Assembly: GCA_964642315.1 (NCBI GenBank)
Contig: CAZXOG010000002.1
Coordinates: 124,001-188,000, forward strand
From: JAGVDM01 sp964642315
GTDB lineage: Bacteria > Patescibacteriota > Gracilibacteria > Peribacterales > Peribacteraceae
Direction: 5' to 3'
DNA: 64,000 bases
The notes below the pieces were generated by a model that had not been told where the DNA came from, did no database searches, and saw nothing but the letters and a program-made list of their open reading frames with translations. Positions 34,118 to 42,103 of the stretch are shown here, piece after piece. Position 1 is the first letter of the stretch. Every line of letters begins with the position of its first letter. The position numbers and the translations under genes were made by a program.

Positions 34118-34208
34118 GGGATTGGGAGGAGCTGGTACAAGCCAGCATAGCAGAGTTCCATGTCGGCTTTCCCGATTACTTGGGAAATTCGCGGGAGGAG
34201 TAGCCGCG

Positions 34209-34933
34209 CTACCTTCGTGCCCCCTTTGCCCGTGCCGCCTCCCTCCGCGTCTCGAACTCCGTGATCCGCACCGCTCCCGCCCCGCGTCCCCACCACTCCT
34301 GCATCTCCGCGAACGGCGCGATCTGCAGTGCCCGGAACGCCACCCGGATGTGCCGCTGCTGCGGGAGCTCCCCGCCGAGCACCGCCTTCACCTTCCCCTC
34401 ATCCCCCTCGCGCAGCGCGCAGAACAGCTCGTAGATCCTCTGCTCGTCCGCCTCCCCGTGCCGGTCTGTCGGCTGCTTGCTATCGGTCTCCCCGAGGAAC
34501 GTCCCGAGGTACGTGAGCGGCGACCGCACGTCCGCCGTGTGCCCGCGGTACCGTTCCATGTACTCGCTGTCCTCAATCCTCCCGAAATCGATCTTCTGGT
34601 TGCCGGAGGAGGAACCTGTTCTCTCTTCCGCCTTCTTCTCCGCTGCCGGCGTGTGCACCGCCGAGACGGTCTTCTTCGCCTCCCTCCGCGTCTCGAACTC
34701 CGTGATCCGCACCGCTCCCGCCCCGCGTCCCNNNNNNNNNNNNNNNNNNNNNNNNNNNNNNNNNNNNNNNNNNNNNNNNNNNNNNNNNNNNNNNNNNNNN
34801 NNNNNNNNNNNNNNNNNNNNNNNNNNNNNNNCCGTTCCATGTACTCGCTGTCCTCAATCCTCCCGAAATCGATCTTCTGGTTGCCGCCAGGTGTGTGTTC
34901 CTCAGCTATTGGCGCTGGAGTTTTTTCACCCAT
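34209..34933 (-). CDS. Internally duplicated hypothetical protein interrupted by assembly gap
   Basis: Read on the minus strand, the protein begins MGEKTPAPIAEEHTPGGNQ (34933) and runs into 100 N. It resumes as GRGAGAVRITEFETRREA. The segment NQKIDFGRIEDSEYMER occurs both before and after the gap, and GRGAGAVRITEFETRREA occurs on both sides of the second copy. The period is 441 bases (147 codons). With the 100-base placeholder the two sides are out of frame. If the missing DNA matches the other copy, the gap is 260 bases and a continuous frame of about 294 residues results. Function unknown; charged, no signal peptide. Confidence 0.6.
34237..34886. repeat. Tandem duplication, period 441 bp, partly lost in the gap
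   Basis: Bases 34237-34290 recur at 34678-34731, and bases 34551-34605 recur at 34832-34886. Copy 1 spans about 369 bp of near-identical DNA, separated from copy 2 by about 72 bp of unique sequence. The N gap hides the middle of copy 2. Confidence 0.85.
34732..34831. other. Scaffold gap (100 N placeholder)
   Basis: Exactly 100 N, the usual placeholder length. Both edges fall inside the duplicated unit, so the gap most likely arose from the repeat itself. Confidence 0.95.
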
Positions 34934-35074
34934 GATGCGGTGGGGGAAAAGGATAAAAGGGGACAAGCGGGTTACCTGAACTCCCCGAAAATGTCAAGGG
35001 TATAGGGCCCATCGCGGGAATGGTGTTCAGCTCTTTCTGGTGCAGAAAACCGTGTTTTTTCACTCGCCTCTGTC

Positions 35075-36376
35075 CTAGCGTTTCTCGACGAGGATCCCCT
35101 CCGGGTCGTACCGGAAGATCCGCGCGCCGAAGCGCCGGTACTCGGCCTCGATGAAGTCGATGTACTCCTGAGACATCCGGCCGTCGCTGCCCCGCCCGTG
35201 GGGGAAGTACTTCGCCGCGTAGCGCATGAGCTGATTGACGACGTGCCCCTTCTCCTCCCACCGCACGCCGAGCTGGCGGGCGACGGCATCCGTATCCATC
35301 GTGCCGAAGCCGGTCCGCGCAATGAGGAGTTCTATCTCGTTCCCGAATGCCTCCGGATCTTCATCGACGATGCCGATCATGGTGTTCGCCGGCACGTGGA
35401 GGCTGCGGCGCCGGTACGTTGCCGATTCCACGCCGTGGCGCATGGCGCATTCGGCATCGCGATGCGCGTGCAACGATTCGTGGATCACAGCGAGTATGTC
35501 ACAGAAGTCCATCTCGCGTCCGTGGGGAGGTTCCTGCAGGAACATGGTGCTGGTGAGGTCGGAGTAGGCCGCTCCCACGTTGTCGAGCACTGCGCCCCCT
35601 TCCGCGATGCCGACGGAAATGAACCGCGGGTTCACGCGCATGAGTGGAATTTTGTACTCCGCGTGCACGTTGGGATTGTCGCTTGCGCTCCTCGCAGTCC
35701 GCTCGTACAGGTTGATGTACGGGTTCTCCGCATTCGCCCTCCACACGTTAAGGCACGTTTCGATGCTTGCTCTCGCATGGGGGTTCCTGATCTTTGGGAG
35801 GAGAGGAGTCACATAGCGGTCAAGGCCGCGCTCGATTTTCGTGATGAGCACGTTCGTCCTGTCCGCGAGGGACATCCGCATGATTCCCTCGTGGATTTTC
35901 CGGATGAGCTGCGGGCTTGCGTCTGCGAGCTGCGCTTGTTCCTCTGCCGTGAGGATTTGCCGGAACCCGGGGAGGAGGACGCGGTTGATCTCCTGCACGA
36001 TCAGGCGCATGTCGGCGCTCCTTCCGCTGTCGTAGTACGAGGATAGCCCGTTGATCTGGGCGGGCGAGATGCGGATATTGTCGCTTGCCGCTGGTTCATG
36101 CAGGGGGATGTTCACGACGTTCTCTCCGGTGACCAGATCCCTGCGGTCGCGCCGCATGAGGTTTTGCTGCACTGCCTCCGCAACGGCTGATGCGCGGCAT
36201 GGCACCTCTTCCGGGGTGGTGGCACCGGCCTCCGGCAGCGTTGGCGGGATACGGATGCCCCTTGCGCGGTGCAGCGCGCTGCTCTCCGAAGGCGTAAGGC
36301 CTTGGCCCATCACGGCCTTTTGCCATGCGGCTTCGGCAATGTCACCCTTCGTTTGCTGAGAGGGGGATTCAGACAT
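35075..36376 (-). CDS. Putative HExxH metallopeptidase-like protein, unknown family
   Basis: 433 residues, no signal peptide. Residues around 300 read CDILAVIHESLHAHRD, containing HESLH, the HExxH zinc motif in a hydrophobic helix context. A possible third ligand is the glutamate in DEDPEAFGNEIELLI about 55 residues later. The first 100 residues are low complexity and probably flexible. The start sits under a promoter with TTGACT (36407-36412) and TATATT (36385-36390, minus strand), predicting a leader of two or three bases. I recognise no family, so protease activity is inference from the motif. Confidence 0.65.
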   Translation of the reverse strand: MSESPSQQTKGDIAEAAWQKAVMGQGLTPSESSALHRARGIRIPPTLPEAGATTPEEVPCRASAVAEAVQQNLMRRDRRDLVTGENVVNIPLHEPAASDNIRISPAQINGLSSYYDSGRSADMRLIVQEINRVLLPGFRQILTAEEQAQLADASPQLIRKIHEGIMRMSLADRTNVLITKIERGLDRYVTPLLPKIRNPHARASIETCLNVWRANAENPYINLYERTARSASDNPNVHAEYKIPLMRVNPRFISVGIAEGGAVLDNVGAAYSDLTSTMFLQEPPHGREMDFCDILAVIHESLHAHRDAECAMRHGVESATYRRRSLHVPANTMIGIVDEDPEAFGNEIELLIARTGFGTMDTDAVARQLGVRWEEKGHVVNQLMRYAAKYFPHGRGSDGRMSQEYIDFIEAEYRRFGARIFRYDPEGILVEKR

Positions 36377-36384
36377 GAGTTGCT

Positions 36385-36412
36385 AATATACATTTTTATT
36401 GTATTTAGTCAA
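36385..36412 (-). promoter_or_regulatory. Promoter of the HExxH gene
   Basis: Minus strand TTGACT, 16-base spacer, TATATT. It lies between the gene and the 3' end of tRNA-Met, in an AT-rich pocket. Confidence 0.75.
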
Positions 36413-36414
36413 TT

Positions 36415-36490
36415 TGGTGCCACGGACTGGGATTGAACCAGTGACCCCGGGCTTATGAGTCCCGTGCTCTACCAACTGAGCTACCGTGGC
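36415..36490 (-). tRNA. tRNA-Met (anticodon CAT)
   Basis: Acceptor GCCACGG pairs with CCGTGGC; anticodon stem CGGGA/GCCCG with loop CTCATAA gives CAT. T arm is CTGGTTCAATCCCAG, and CCA is encoded. Position 1 pairs with 72, so it is not a typical initiator. Elongator Met is likely, but tRNA-Ile2 with lysidine cannot be excluded. Its first 15-20 bases are copied at 36571-36590. Confidence 0.93.
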
Positions 36491-36857
36491 ATTCCTGAGC
36501 GGTGGAGGAAAGAACGATGGGCAACCGAGCACGTCTTTTTTGTATCACGCCTCACTTTCGCTTGGCTAGGCAACGTGAGCTACCGCGGCATATTCATGAA
36601 AGACAAACCTGCGGTTTTTCTTTCAGGGGCTATCTTTTCCCTGCGCGGTGTGCCTCCGGGCGAGCACAGCTCGCCTTCGGCAAGATTGAAAGAGCGTTCG
36701 CGTTCCAGTGCACCGTGCGGATTATGCAGGATGCCCGGATGCGATGGAAGGGATTTGCCCGTCGCAAATTCTCCCGTTTCCTTTATTTGCATTCTCTGCG
36801 GGGGAGCGCGTAAGATCGGCCAGTTTCCAAGTCCCTTACTTCTTTTCCCCAATTTTC
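36491..36857. other. Non-coding interval with partial tRNA-Met copy and R1 element
   Basis: About 365 bases between tRNA-Met and the small lipoprotein gene. Bases 36571-36590 repeat the 5' end of the tRNA-Met gene (minus strand TGCCGCGGTAGCTCA against TGCCACGGTAGCTCA). R1 copy d follows at once. Nothing coding is convincing in 36681-36857, where the lipoprotein promoter must lie. Confidence 0.65.
36593..36680 (+). repeat. R1 interspersed element, copy d
   Basis: Hairpin 1 is TTCATGAAAGACAAACC/GGTTTTTCTTTCA. The linker GGGGCTATCTTTTCCCT, the box GGTGTGCCTCCGG and hairpin 2 (GGCGAGCACAGCTCGCC) plus TTCGGCA follow. It is adjacent to a partial tRNA-Met copy. Confidence 0.85.
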
Positions 36858-37100
36858 ATGCGCAAGTCTTTCTTCGCAATGATGTCGGCTGCGGCGCTCC
36901 TCGCGGCGTGCACGCCGGCTCTCCCCACCGAGAACGATGAGGCTGTGAACGATGAGGACACGGCTGTGGTCGAGCAGCAGGAAGAAGCCGCGGAGCAGGA
37001 GGACAGTGTGGAGGAGGAGGCAGCCGAGCAGGACGAGGCTGCAGTGGACGTGAATGTCGAGGCCGGCGCCCGCGCTCAGCAGGAGGAAGAAGTGGAGTAA
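36858..37100 (+). CDS. Small acidic lipoprotein
   Basis: 80 residues: a lipoprotein signal (KSFFAMMSAAALLAACTP, lipobox LAAC) and a mature part almost wholly made of Glu, Asp, Gln, Ala and Val. The strongly acidic low-complexity tail suggests a cell-surface cation-binding or spacer function, but this is inference. A clear terminator follows. Confidence 0.75.
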   Translation: MRKSFFAMMSAAALLAACTPALPTENDEAVNDEDTAVVEQQEEAAEQEDSVEEEAAEQDEAAVDVNVEAGARAQQEEEVE

Positions 37101-37125
37101 GTTCTCCCTTTCCGAGAACAGAAGG

Positions 37126-37150
37126 CAGCCGGCGATCCCGGCTGTTTTTT
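37126..37150 (+). terminator. Intrinsic terminator
   Basis: Stem AGCCGG/CCGGCT followed by six T residues, between the acidic lipoprotein and the convergent exchanger gene. Confidence 0.8.
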
Positions 37151-37151
37151 G

Positions 37152-38150
37152 TTACCCGCGGACAATCAGGAAAGCTGTGTACGCGATGTAGCATCCTACG
37201 AGAATTCCCCCCTCGATTCTCGTGAGGATGTGTCCCCGTTTCTGCCGCCAGAAGAGCAGGCGACGATGGGGGAGGCCCGTGTGGATGAGGTAGAAGAGCA
37301 GCACCGTCGTTGCAACGAGCACGCTCAGATCAACGTTCGCAGCTGGAGAGAAAGGAATGGGGTGAATCACGGCGCTCATGCCGAGGATCCAAAAAACATT
37401 GAAGATGTTGCTCCCGATGATGTTGCCTACGGCGATGTCCGCTTTCCCTTTCCTCGCGGCAACGGTGGAGGTCGCGAGTTCCGGGAGCGATGTTCCGGCT
37501 GCGACGATCGTGAGGCCGATGAGCGACTCGGACACCCCGAGCATTTCCGCCATCGTCACGGCGGCATCCACGGTGAGCTTGCCGCCGAGCACGAGGCTTC
37601 CGAGCCCCGCAAGGACGAGGAAACACGCGAAAGGCAGGGAGGTGTTGCTCACGGATGGCGTATCGCTCGTGTCGGTCTGCTGCAGGCCGAAGGTGTAGTA
37701 GAGGAAAATGAGGAAGAACCCAATGAGCGCTAAGCCATCACTCCTTGTGAGTGCGGAAAAATCGAGCCCATCCACAGCGATGTCGTTGGCCATCACGAAA
37801 AGTAGGACGGCAGCAAGAAGGCTGAAAGGGATTTCCTTGAGTACCGTTGAGCGCTGGATGTGCAGCGGATTGATCAGCGCAGCAATGCCGAGGATGAGGA
37901 GGATGTTGAAGATGTTGCTCCCGACGACGTTCCCAATTGCGATGTCACTGTTCCCCTGAATGCTAGCGACGATGTTCACCACGAGTTCCGGCGCGGAGGT
38001 GCCGAAGGCCACGATCGTAAGGCCGATCGCGAGATCCGGTATCCCGAGTTTTTGCGCTATGGCCGAAGAGCCGTCCACGAGCCAGCCAGCCCCTTTGATG
38101 AGCAGCAGGAACCCGACGGCGATGAGTCCGATGGATGCGATGAGTGACAT
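37152..38150 (-). CDS. Calcium/sodium antiporter (CaCA family, YrbG type)
   Basis: About 332 residues with ten hydrophobic helices in two homologous halves. The alpha repeats are clear: TIVAFGTSAPELVVNIVASI followed by GNVVGSNIFNILLILG, and TIVAAGTSLPELATSTVAA followed by GNIIGSNIFNVFWILG. It exchanges Ca2+ for Na+ or H+ across the membrane. Calcium handling may matter for the dockerin, TSP3 and SLH proteins. I start at the second ATG (38150): TAGAAT (38158-38163, minus strand) overlaps the first ATG and predicts transcription from the base before. Confidence 0.92.
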   Translation of the reverse strand: MSLIASIGLIAVGFLLLIKGAGWLVDGSSAIAQKLGIPDLAIGLTIVAFGTSAPELVVNIVASIQGNSDIAIGNVVGSNIFNILLILGIAALINPLHIQRSTVLKEIPFSLLAAVLLFVMANDIAVDGLDFSALTRSDGLALIGFFLIFLYYTFGLQQTDTSDTPSVSNTSLPFACFLVLAGLGSLVLGGKLTVDAAVTMAEMLGVSESLIGLTIVAAGTSLPELATSTVAARKGKADIAVGNIIGSNIFNVFWILGMSAVIHPIPFSPAANVDLSVLVATTVLLFYLIHTGLPHRRLLFWRQKRGHILTRIEGGILVGCYIAYTAFLIVRG

Positions 38151-38212
38151 TGCGTCCATTCTACCCGCAATGGGTTGCCCGAGCGAGTCTGCCCAGTATC
38201 ATGGGAGAGCGT

Positions 38213-38752
38213 ATGACGAAGAAAACAAAGCAGCAGAAGGCAGATAGCGCTATCCCACAGGCGGGGGGCGGCGATGCCCAGCGTCTGCAGCAGGAACTGC
38301 AGCGCGTGCAGGCAGAATTCGACCGCCTGCGCGACATTGCCGGCCGCGCCCAGGCGGATTTGCAGAATGCCAAGGACAGGCTTGCCCGGGAGGCTGCGGA
38401 TCTGCGCTCATTCGCCGCCGCGGGGATCGTTGCACAGCTCTTGCCGACGGTGGATCATTTCCGGCGCGCGTTCCAGCACCTGCCGCCGGAACTCGCATCC
38501 CACGAGTGGGTGAAGGGCGTGCAGGCCATCGAGCAGGATCTCCTCAAGCGCCTGGAGGAAGCGGGCCTCAAGCGCCTGGAGTGCATTGGCCAGAAGGCTG
38601 ATCCGCACAAGCACGAAGTCCTGCAGGCAGGGCCCGGCGAACAAGATACTGTCCTCGAAGTATTCGAGGATGGCTACGAGTTCAACGGGCGGGTTCTGCG
38701 TCCCGCCAAGGTGAAGGTAGGGGACGGCAGTGAGCATTCTCTCGCCGCATAA
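38213..38752 (+). CDS. grpE: Nucleotide exchange factor GrpE
   Basis: 179 residues. A charged N-terminus leads into a long helix (LQQELQRVQAEFDRLRDIAG). The conserved core LPTVDHFRRAFQHLP and the C-terminal beta domain (ADPHKHEVLQ, VLEVFEDGYEFNGRVLRPAKVKV) follow. It releases ADP from DnaK. No dnaK or dnaJ is adjacent. TATCAT (38197-38202) predicts a four-base leader; a GGAG lies six bases before the ATG but would be mostly upstream of the transcript start. Confidence 0.93.
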   Translation: MTKKTKQQKADSAIPQAGGGDAQRLQQELQRVQAEFDRLRDIAGRAQADLQNAKDRLAREAADLRSFAAAGIVAQLLPTVDHFRRAFQHLPPELASHEWVKGVQAIEQDLLKRLEEAGLKRLECIGQKADPHKHEVLQAGPGEQDTVLEVFEDGYEFNGRVLRPAKVKVGDGSEHSLAA

Positions 38753-38858
38753 GGTTTGGCTATGTGACAACATGCACAACAAACATTAGCTGTACTGCTT
38801 CTGTCGTGCGGGTCCGTGAACAAAACACATACATGGATGTGTATCCTGTCGTCACAAG

Positions 38859-38950
38859 TTTTTGTTCCTTTTGTCCGGCGACAAAAGGAACGTAAAAACG
38901 CCGGCGCGCCAAAGCCCCTCCGCTTGCCGCAACACCCCCGTGGCGCGCCA
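38859..38950 (+). repeat. R2 interspersed repeat, copy 2, with flanking direct repeats
   Basis: Hairpin GTTCCTTTTGTCC/GGCGACAAAAGGAAC leads into a block matching copy 1: CCAAAGCCCCTCCGCTTGCC, GCAACACCCCCGTGGCGCGC. The 10 bases GTCGTCACAA flank it at 38848-38857 and 38965-38974, like a target-site duplication. Confidence 0.8.
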
Positions 38951-38984
38951 TCCATCCGAATGTGGTCGTCACAAACGACAAGTA

Positions 38985-40262
38985 TCAGACCGATTGGATT
39001 GCCCGCTTAAACGCCTCTCCGCGCTCCTCGAAGTTCTTGAAGAGGTTGTAGCTCGGGCTCGCGGGGGAGAGCAGACAGATGCTGCCCTTTGGCGTGTGCT
39101 TCGCTGCGATCTCCACGGCGTCTTCCATCGTGCTCACTTCGTAGATGTCGAGAGCCGCTTTCGCGCGTTCCAATGCCTTGCGGATGCGCGTACCGCTCTC
39201 GGGGAAGAGGATCGCCGTCTTCACGGCCGATTCTGCAAGGCGCTTGCCGAGCAGCGAGAAGTCGTACCCGCGGTCCTGGCCGCCGAGGAGGATGGTGGCT
39301 ACCTGGTTCCCGAGCGCATCGAGAGCGGCAATCGCGGATTCCGGCGTGGTGGAAATAGCATCATCCACCCACAGGATTCCCTTCGCGTTCCCCGCGCTCT
39401 CCAGTCGGTGGGGGAGACCGTGGAAACTGCGGATTGCGGCGATGCACTGTTGCGTTTCCACGCCGAGCGCGCTTGCCACGAGGAATGCCGCGGCAATGTT
39501 CCGTTCGTTGTGCGCGCCGATGAGGTGCGTCTGTTCCATGGGGAGCGGGCAGTCGCTCGCGGAGAACGGCACCTTGTTCCCCGGGCTCCTTTCCGCGATT
39601 GCGCGCGCCGCGTCGGATGCCGCATCGTAGAACACCGTGTCATCCGGCTTTTGGTGACGGGTAATGTTCGTCTTCGCCGCGAAGTACGCGTCGAGCGAAC
39701 CGTGGTAGTCCAGGTGTTCCGGGAAGAAGCTCGTCACCACGGCGATCGGAGGGCTCAATGTCATATCCATCAATTGGTAACTGCTCATTTCCTGTACAAA
39801 AATTGTGTTCTTTTTTGCGACTTCGACGTGGGCGATGGCCGGTTCCCCGATGTTCCCAACGAGGAGCGCGTCCTTCCCGGCGCTGTGGAGGATGTGATGG
39901 ATAAGGCTTGCCGTTGTGCTCTTGCCTTTGGAGCCGGTCACCCCGATCACCAGTGCGCCACGGCTGAGCGCGGTTTCGAGGAAGATCTGTGTCGTGTTCG
40001 TGATGTTGCGGGAGGCAGCTTGGAGCAGCGGATGCGGGAAGATCCCCGGCGATCGCACGATGACATCGAAACTCTCGAGTCCCCGGAGGTACTTGTCCCC
40101 CGTGCGCACCTCGTAGCCCGGGACGGCGAGATCCGTGTTCTGGTCGGCGATGACTATCTCGCAGTCCAGTTTCGCCTGTTCGATTGCCTGGAGCATGGCG
40201 CGGCCCTCCCGGCCGAAGCCGAGGATGCAGATGCGCCGGTGCGCCAGATCCTTGAGGAGCAT
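38985..40262 (-). CDS. murD: MurD-family UDP-MurNAc-L-Ala--glutamate ligase
   Basis: 425 residues. The N-terminal Rossmann domain is ICILGFGREGRA and the ATP loop is GVTGSKGKSTTASLIHHIL. SSYQLMDM, FPEHLDYHGS and ERNIAAAFLVASALG follow, then the C-terminal domain with DDAISTTPESAIAAL and LLGGQDRGYDF. It adds glutamate to UDP-MurNAc-L-Ala. The neighbour immediately upstream (four bases apart) is a MurL-type epimerase, so this may be a MurD2-like ligase that accepts L-Glu. That cannot be decided from sequence by eye. Confidence 0.92.
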   Translation of the reverse strand: MLLKDLAHRRICILGFGREGRAMLQAIEQAKLDCEIVIADQNTDLAVPGYEVRTGDKYLRGLESFDVIVRSPGIFPHPLLQAASRNITNTTQIFLETALSRGALVIGVTGSKGKSTTASLIHHILHSAGKDALLVGNIGEPAIAHVEVAKKNTIFVQEMSSYQLMDMTLSPPIAVVTSFFPEHLDYHGSLDAYFAAKTNITRHQKPDDTVFYDAASDAARAIAERSPGNKVPFSASDCPLPMEQTHLIGAHNERNIAAAFLVASALGVETQQCIAAIRSFHGLPHRLESAGNAKGILWVDDAISTTPESAIAALDALGNQVATILLGGQDRGYDFSLLGKRLAESAVKTAILFPESGTRIRKALERAKAALDIYEVSTMEDAVEIAAKHTPKGSICLLSPASPSYNLFKNFEERGEAFKRAIQSV

Positions 40263-40266
40263 GGGG

Positions 40267-41700
40267 TTATGAGAGGAGCGCGAGGAGAGGGGCGGGGAGC
40301 GCGTGTTCGTCACTCGGTGAAAGCGTCCTGCGGATGAGCTCTTCCGGTTCCCGGATAGCAGGGAGCGCTTCTTCTTCGAACATGCGCATCGCGGCGCTCT
40401 CTGCAAAATTCCCGCGCTTGCGCGCGAGCAGGAATGCCGCCTGCGTTTCCGCGGGGGTGCCGACGCACTCGAAAGGCTTGAAGCCCTCCAGCCCAAGGAG
40501 CTGCCGGTAGAGGGGGAGGAGAGTTTGCGCTTCGAAGAGATTGTCGCCGAAGATGGCGAGGAGTTGCTCCTCCGGAAGGAAGGCCGCAAAGAGCGCGAAG
40601 GCGAACGCGCACTTCGGGCATGCGCCGCACCAGCGTTCCTTTGGTCGCTCCCGCAGGATGCGCCAGTTCGCGTTGCAGCTTGTCGCGACGGGGAAGTACT
40701 GCCGGAACCGGCAGAACGTTTCGGCAATCTTCAGCTCGCTCCACGGGCGGAGGAGGCTTGCGTACTGCACATCCTCCGTCACGAAATCCGCAAGGTACCG
40801 CTGGAACATGCGCTCGAATTCCAGGCTCTTGCTCCACTGGTGGTTGATCTCCGTCCCGAGGTACTGCACGTTGCCCTCGCTTGCGCTGCGCTCGTTGCTC
40901 ATCACCACGGCATCGAATCCGTAGAGCAGTGCTGTGAGCACGGCGAGCGCGGAGAGGTATCCCGTGATCGGCACGTGGCCGTTCAGCGCGCCTTCCGCGT
41001 TCAGATCGAAGAGCGTACCGGAGAGGTGTCGCTCGATCGTGAGGAGCGGGAGCCCGGCGAGGCGGGCGGTTTCCTCGATGAGTGGATGGCGACCCATCCG
41101 CAGGAGCGTGACGTCGTAGCCGCCGGCTTTCAGGAGTTCCGCGGTGACGATGGAATCCTTCCCGCCCCCGATGGGAACGAGGAGTCTGGGGCTAAGAGTA
41201 GGGCTAGGGCCAGGGCTGATGCTGCGCCCTGCGCCCTGTTTCCCGTGCGGGAAGTTGATGAGCCCGCGGGGATCCATGTTGTTGCGGAAGAAGAATTCTC
41301 CGAGACCCTTCTCGTACACCGTGTTCCAGAATTCCGCTTCTCCCTTCGAGAGCGCTCCGGATCGCACCTCGATCGTCCTGGGGCAGCAGGTTTTGTAGTA
41401 GCTTGTGCCGCCGAAGAGGTGGAGCGCATGGAGCGCGCGGCCGATGGCCTCTTCTCTGTCGATCGGTGCCTTTGCTCTTCCGTATCGCGGGAGTTCGAGT
41501 GTTTCTGTGAACCGCACGCGCCCATCCAGGCTGTAGCGCAGCTCGATCCTGCCGCTCGCGTGGTCGAGCTCAGAGGATTCGAAGACAAAGGTATCGTGGT
41601 GCTCCACTTCGGCCGCAGCATAGCGGAGAATTGCTGGTGGAGGCAGAACTCTCCTCTTCTTTCTCGTGGTGGTCGTGTGCTCTGTTAGCATGGGTTCCAT
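40267..41700 (-). CDS. murL: MurL-like UDP-MurNAc-L-Ala-L-Glu epimerase
   Basis: 477 residues from the ATG at 41700. Landmarks that I associate with MurL are FGGTSYYKTCCP, VYEKGLGEFFFRNNMDPRG, the nucleotide loop VPIGGGKDSIVTAELL, VVMSNERSASEGNV and a cysteine pair WCGACPKCAFAF. MurL, first described in Xanthomonas, converts the L-Glu in UDP-MurNAc-L-Ala-L-Glu to D-Glu after MurD2 has added it, replacing glutamate racemase. The genes murL-murD are four bases apart, as expected for that two-step route. Start chosen at the first ATG after the divergent promoter. Confidence 0.78.
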   Translation of the reverse strand: MEPMLTEHTTTTRKKRRVLPPPAILRYAAAEVEHHDTFVFESSELDHASGRIELRYSLDGRVRFTETLELPRYGRAKAPIDREEAIGRALHALHLFGGTSYYKTCCPRTIEVRSGALSKGEAEFWNTVYEKGLGEFFFRNNMDPRGLINFPHGKQGAGRSISPGPSPTLSPRLLVPIGGGKDSIVTAELLKAGGYDVTLLRMGRHPLIEETARLAGLPLLTIERHLSGTLFDLNAEGALNGHVPITGYLSALAVLTALLYGFDAVVMSNERSASEGNVQYLGTEINHQWSKSLEFERMFQRYLADFVTEDVQYASLLRPWSELKIAETFCRFRQYFPVATSCNANWRILRERPKERWCGACPKCAFAFALFAAFLPEEQLLAIFGDNLFEAQTLLPLYRQLLGLEGFKPFECVGTPAETQAAFLLARKRGNFAESAAMRMFEEEALPAIREPEELIRRTLSPSDEHALPAPLLALLS

Positions 41701-41962
41701 GTCCAAGGCACCCGGTGCGTCTGAACAAGCTAGGATTCTCAGTACGCTCATGCGCTTGCAGCCAGATTTGCACCGTTTCCATGGCATTTTCGATGAACGG
41801 TGTCCCATGGAACGCCACGCGCTGGTGATGCGTGTAGGAGAGGAATTGCAAGATTCCAGCCACGCGTTCGCGCATGCGGTGTACTGCGTCCTCCGGGCGA
41901 TCCACGAGGGGCGTGTTCCGTTTCCCCCGGGAGGGAACGCTTCCACTGTGTCGGAGAGCTGA
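41699..41962 (+). CDS. Small hypothetical protein, divergent from murL
   Basis: 87 residues, soluble, helical (EQARILSTLMRLQPDLHRFH, LVMRVGEELQDSSHAFAHAV). TAGCAT (41686-41691) lies seven bases before the ATG, the usual near-leaderless spacing. The start codon abuts that of murL on the other strand. No family recognised. Confidence 0.6.
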   Translation: MSKAPGASEQARILSTLMRLQPDLHRFHGIFDERCPMERHALVMRVGEELQDSSHAFAHAVYCVLRAIHEGRVPFPPGGNASTVSES

Positions 41963-41981
41963 GTACCATAGTAGGTGCCTG

Positions 41982-42066
41982 CCGAAGTGGCGGAATGGTA
42001 GACGCGCACGACTCAAAATCGTGTGGGAGCAATCCCGTGAGGGTTCAAGTCCCTCCTTCGGCACCA
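41982..42066 (+). tRNA. tRNA-Leu (anticodon CAA)
   Basis: Class II tRNA. Acceptor GCCGAAG pairs with CTTCGGC; anticodon loop CTCAAAA gives CAA. A long variable arm (GTGGGAGCAATCCCGT) and T arm GAGGGTTCAAGTCCCTC follow; CCA is encoded. Confidence 0.95.
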
Positions 42067-42103
42067 TTGACTAATTACTATAATTATATTAATATATACA
42101 TAT

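Noticed and set aside
34024..34296. Minus-strand frame overlapping the small hypothetical at 33860 and the end of the duplicated gene
   Set aside because: It overlaps two better-supported frames and has no promoter-like hexamer or recognisable composition.
34388..34966. Translation straight through the 100 N into a basic Arg-rich frame
   Set aside because: The frame after the gap is an artefact of the placeholder length. The duplicated protein motif continues in another frame, which a 260-bp gap restores.
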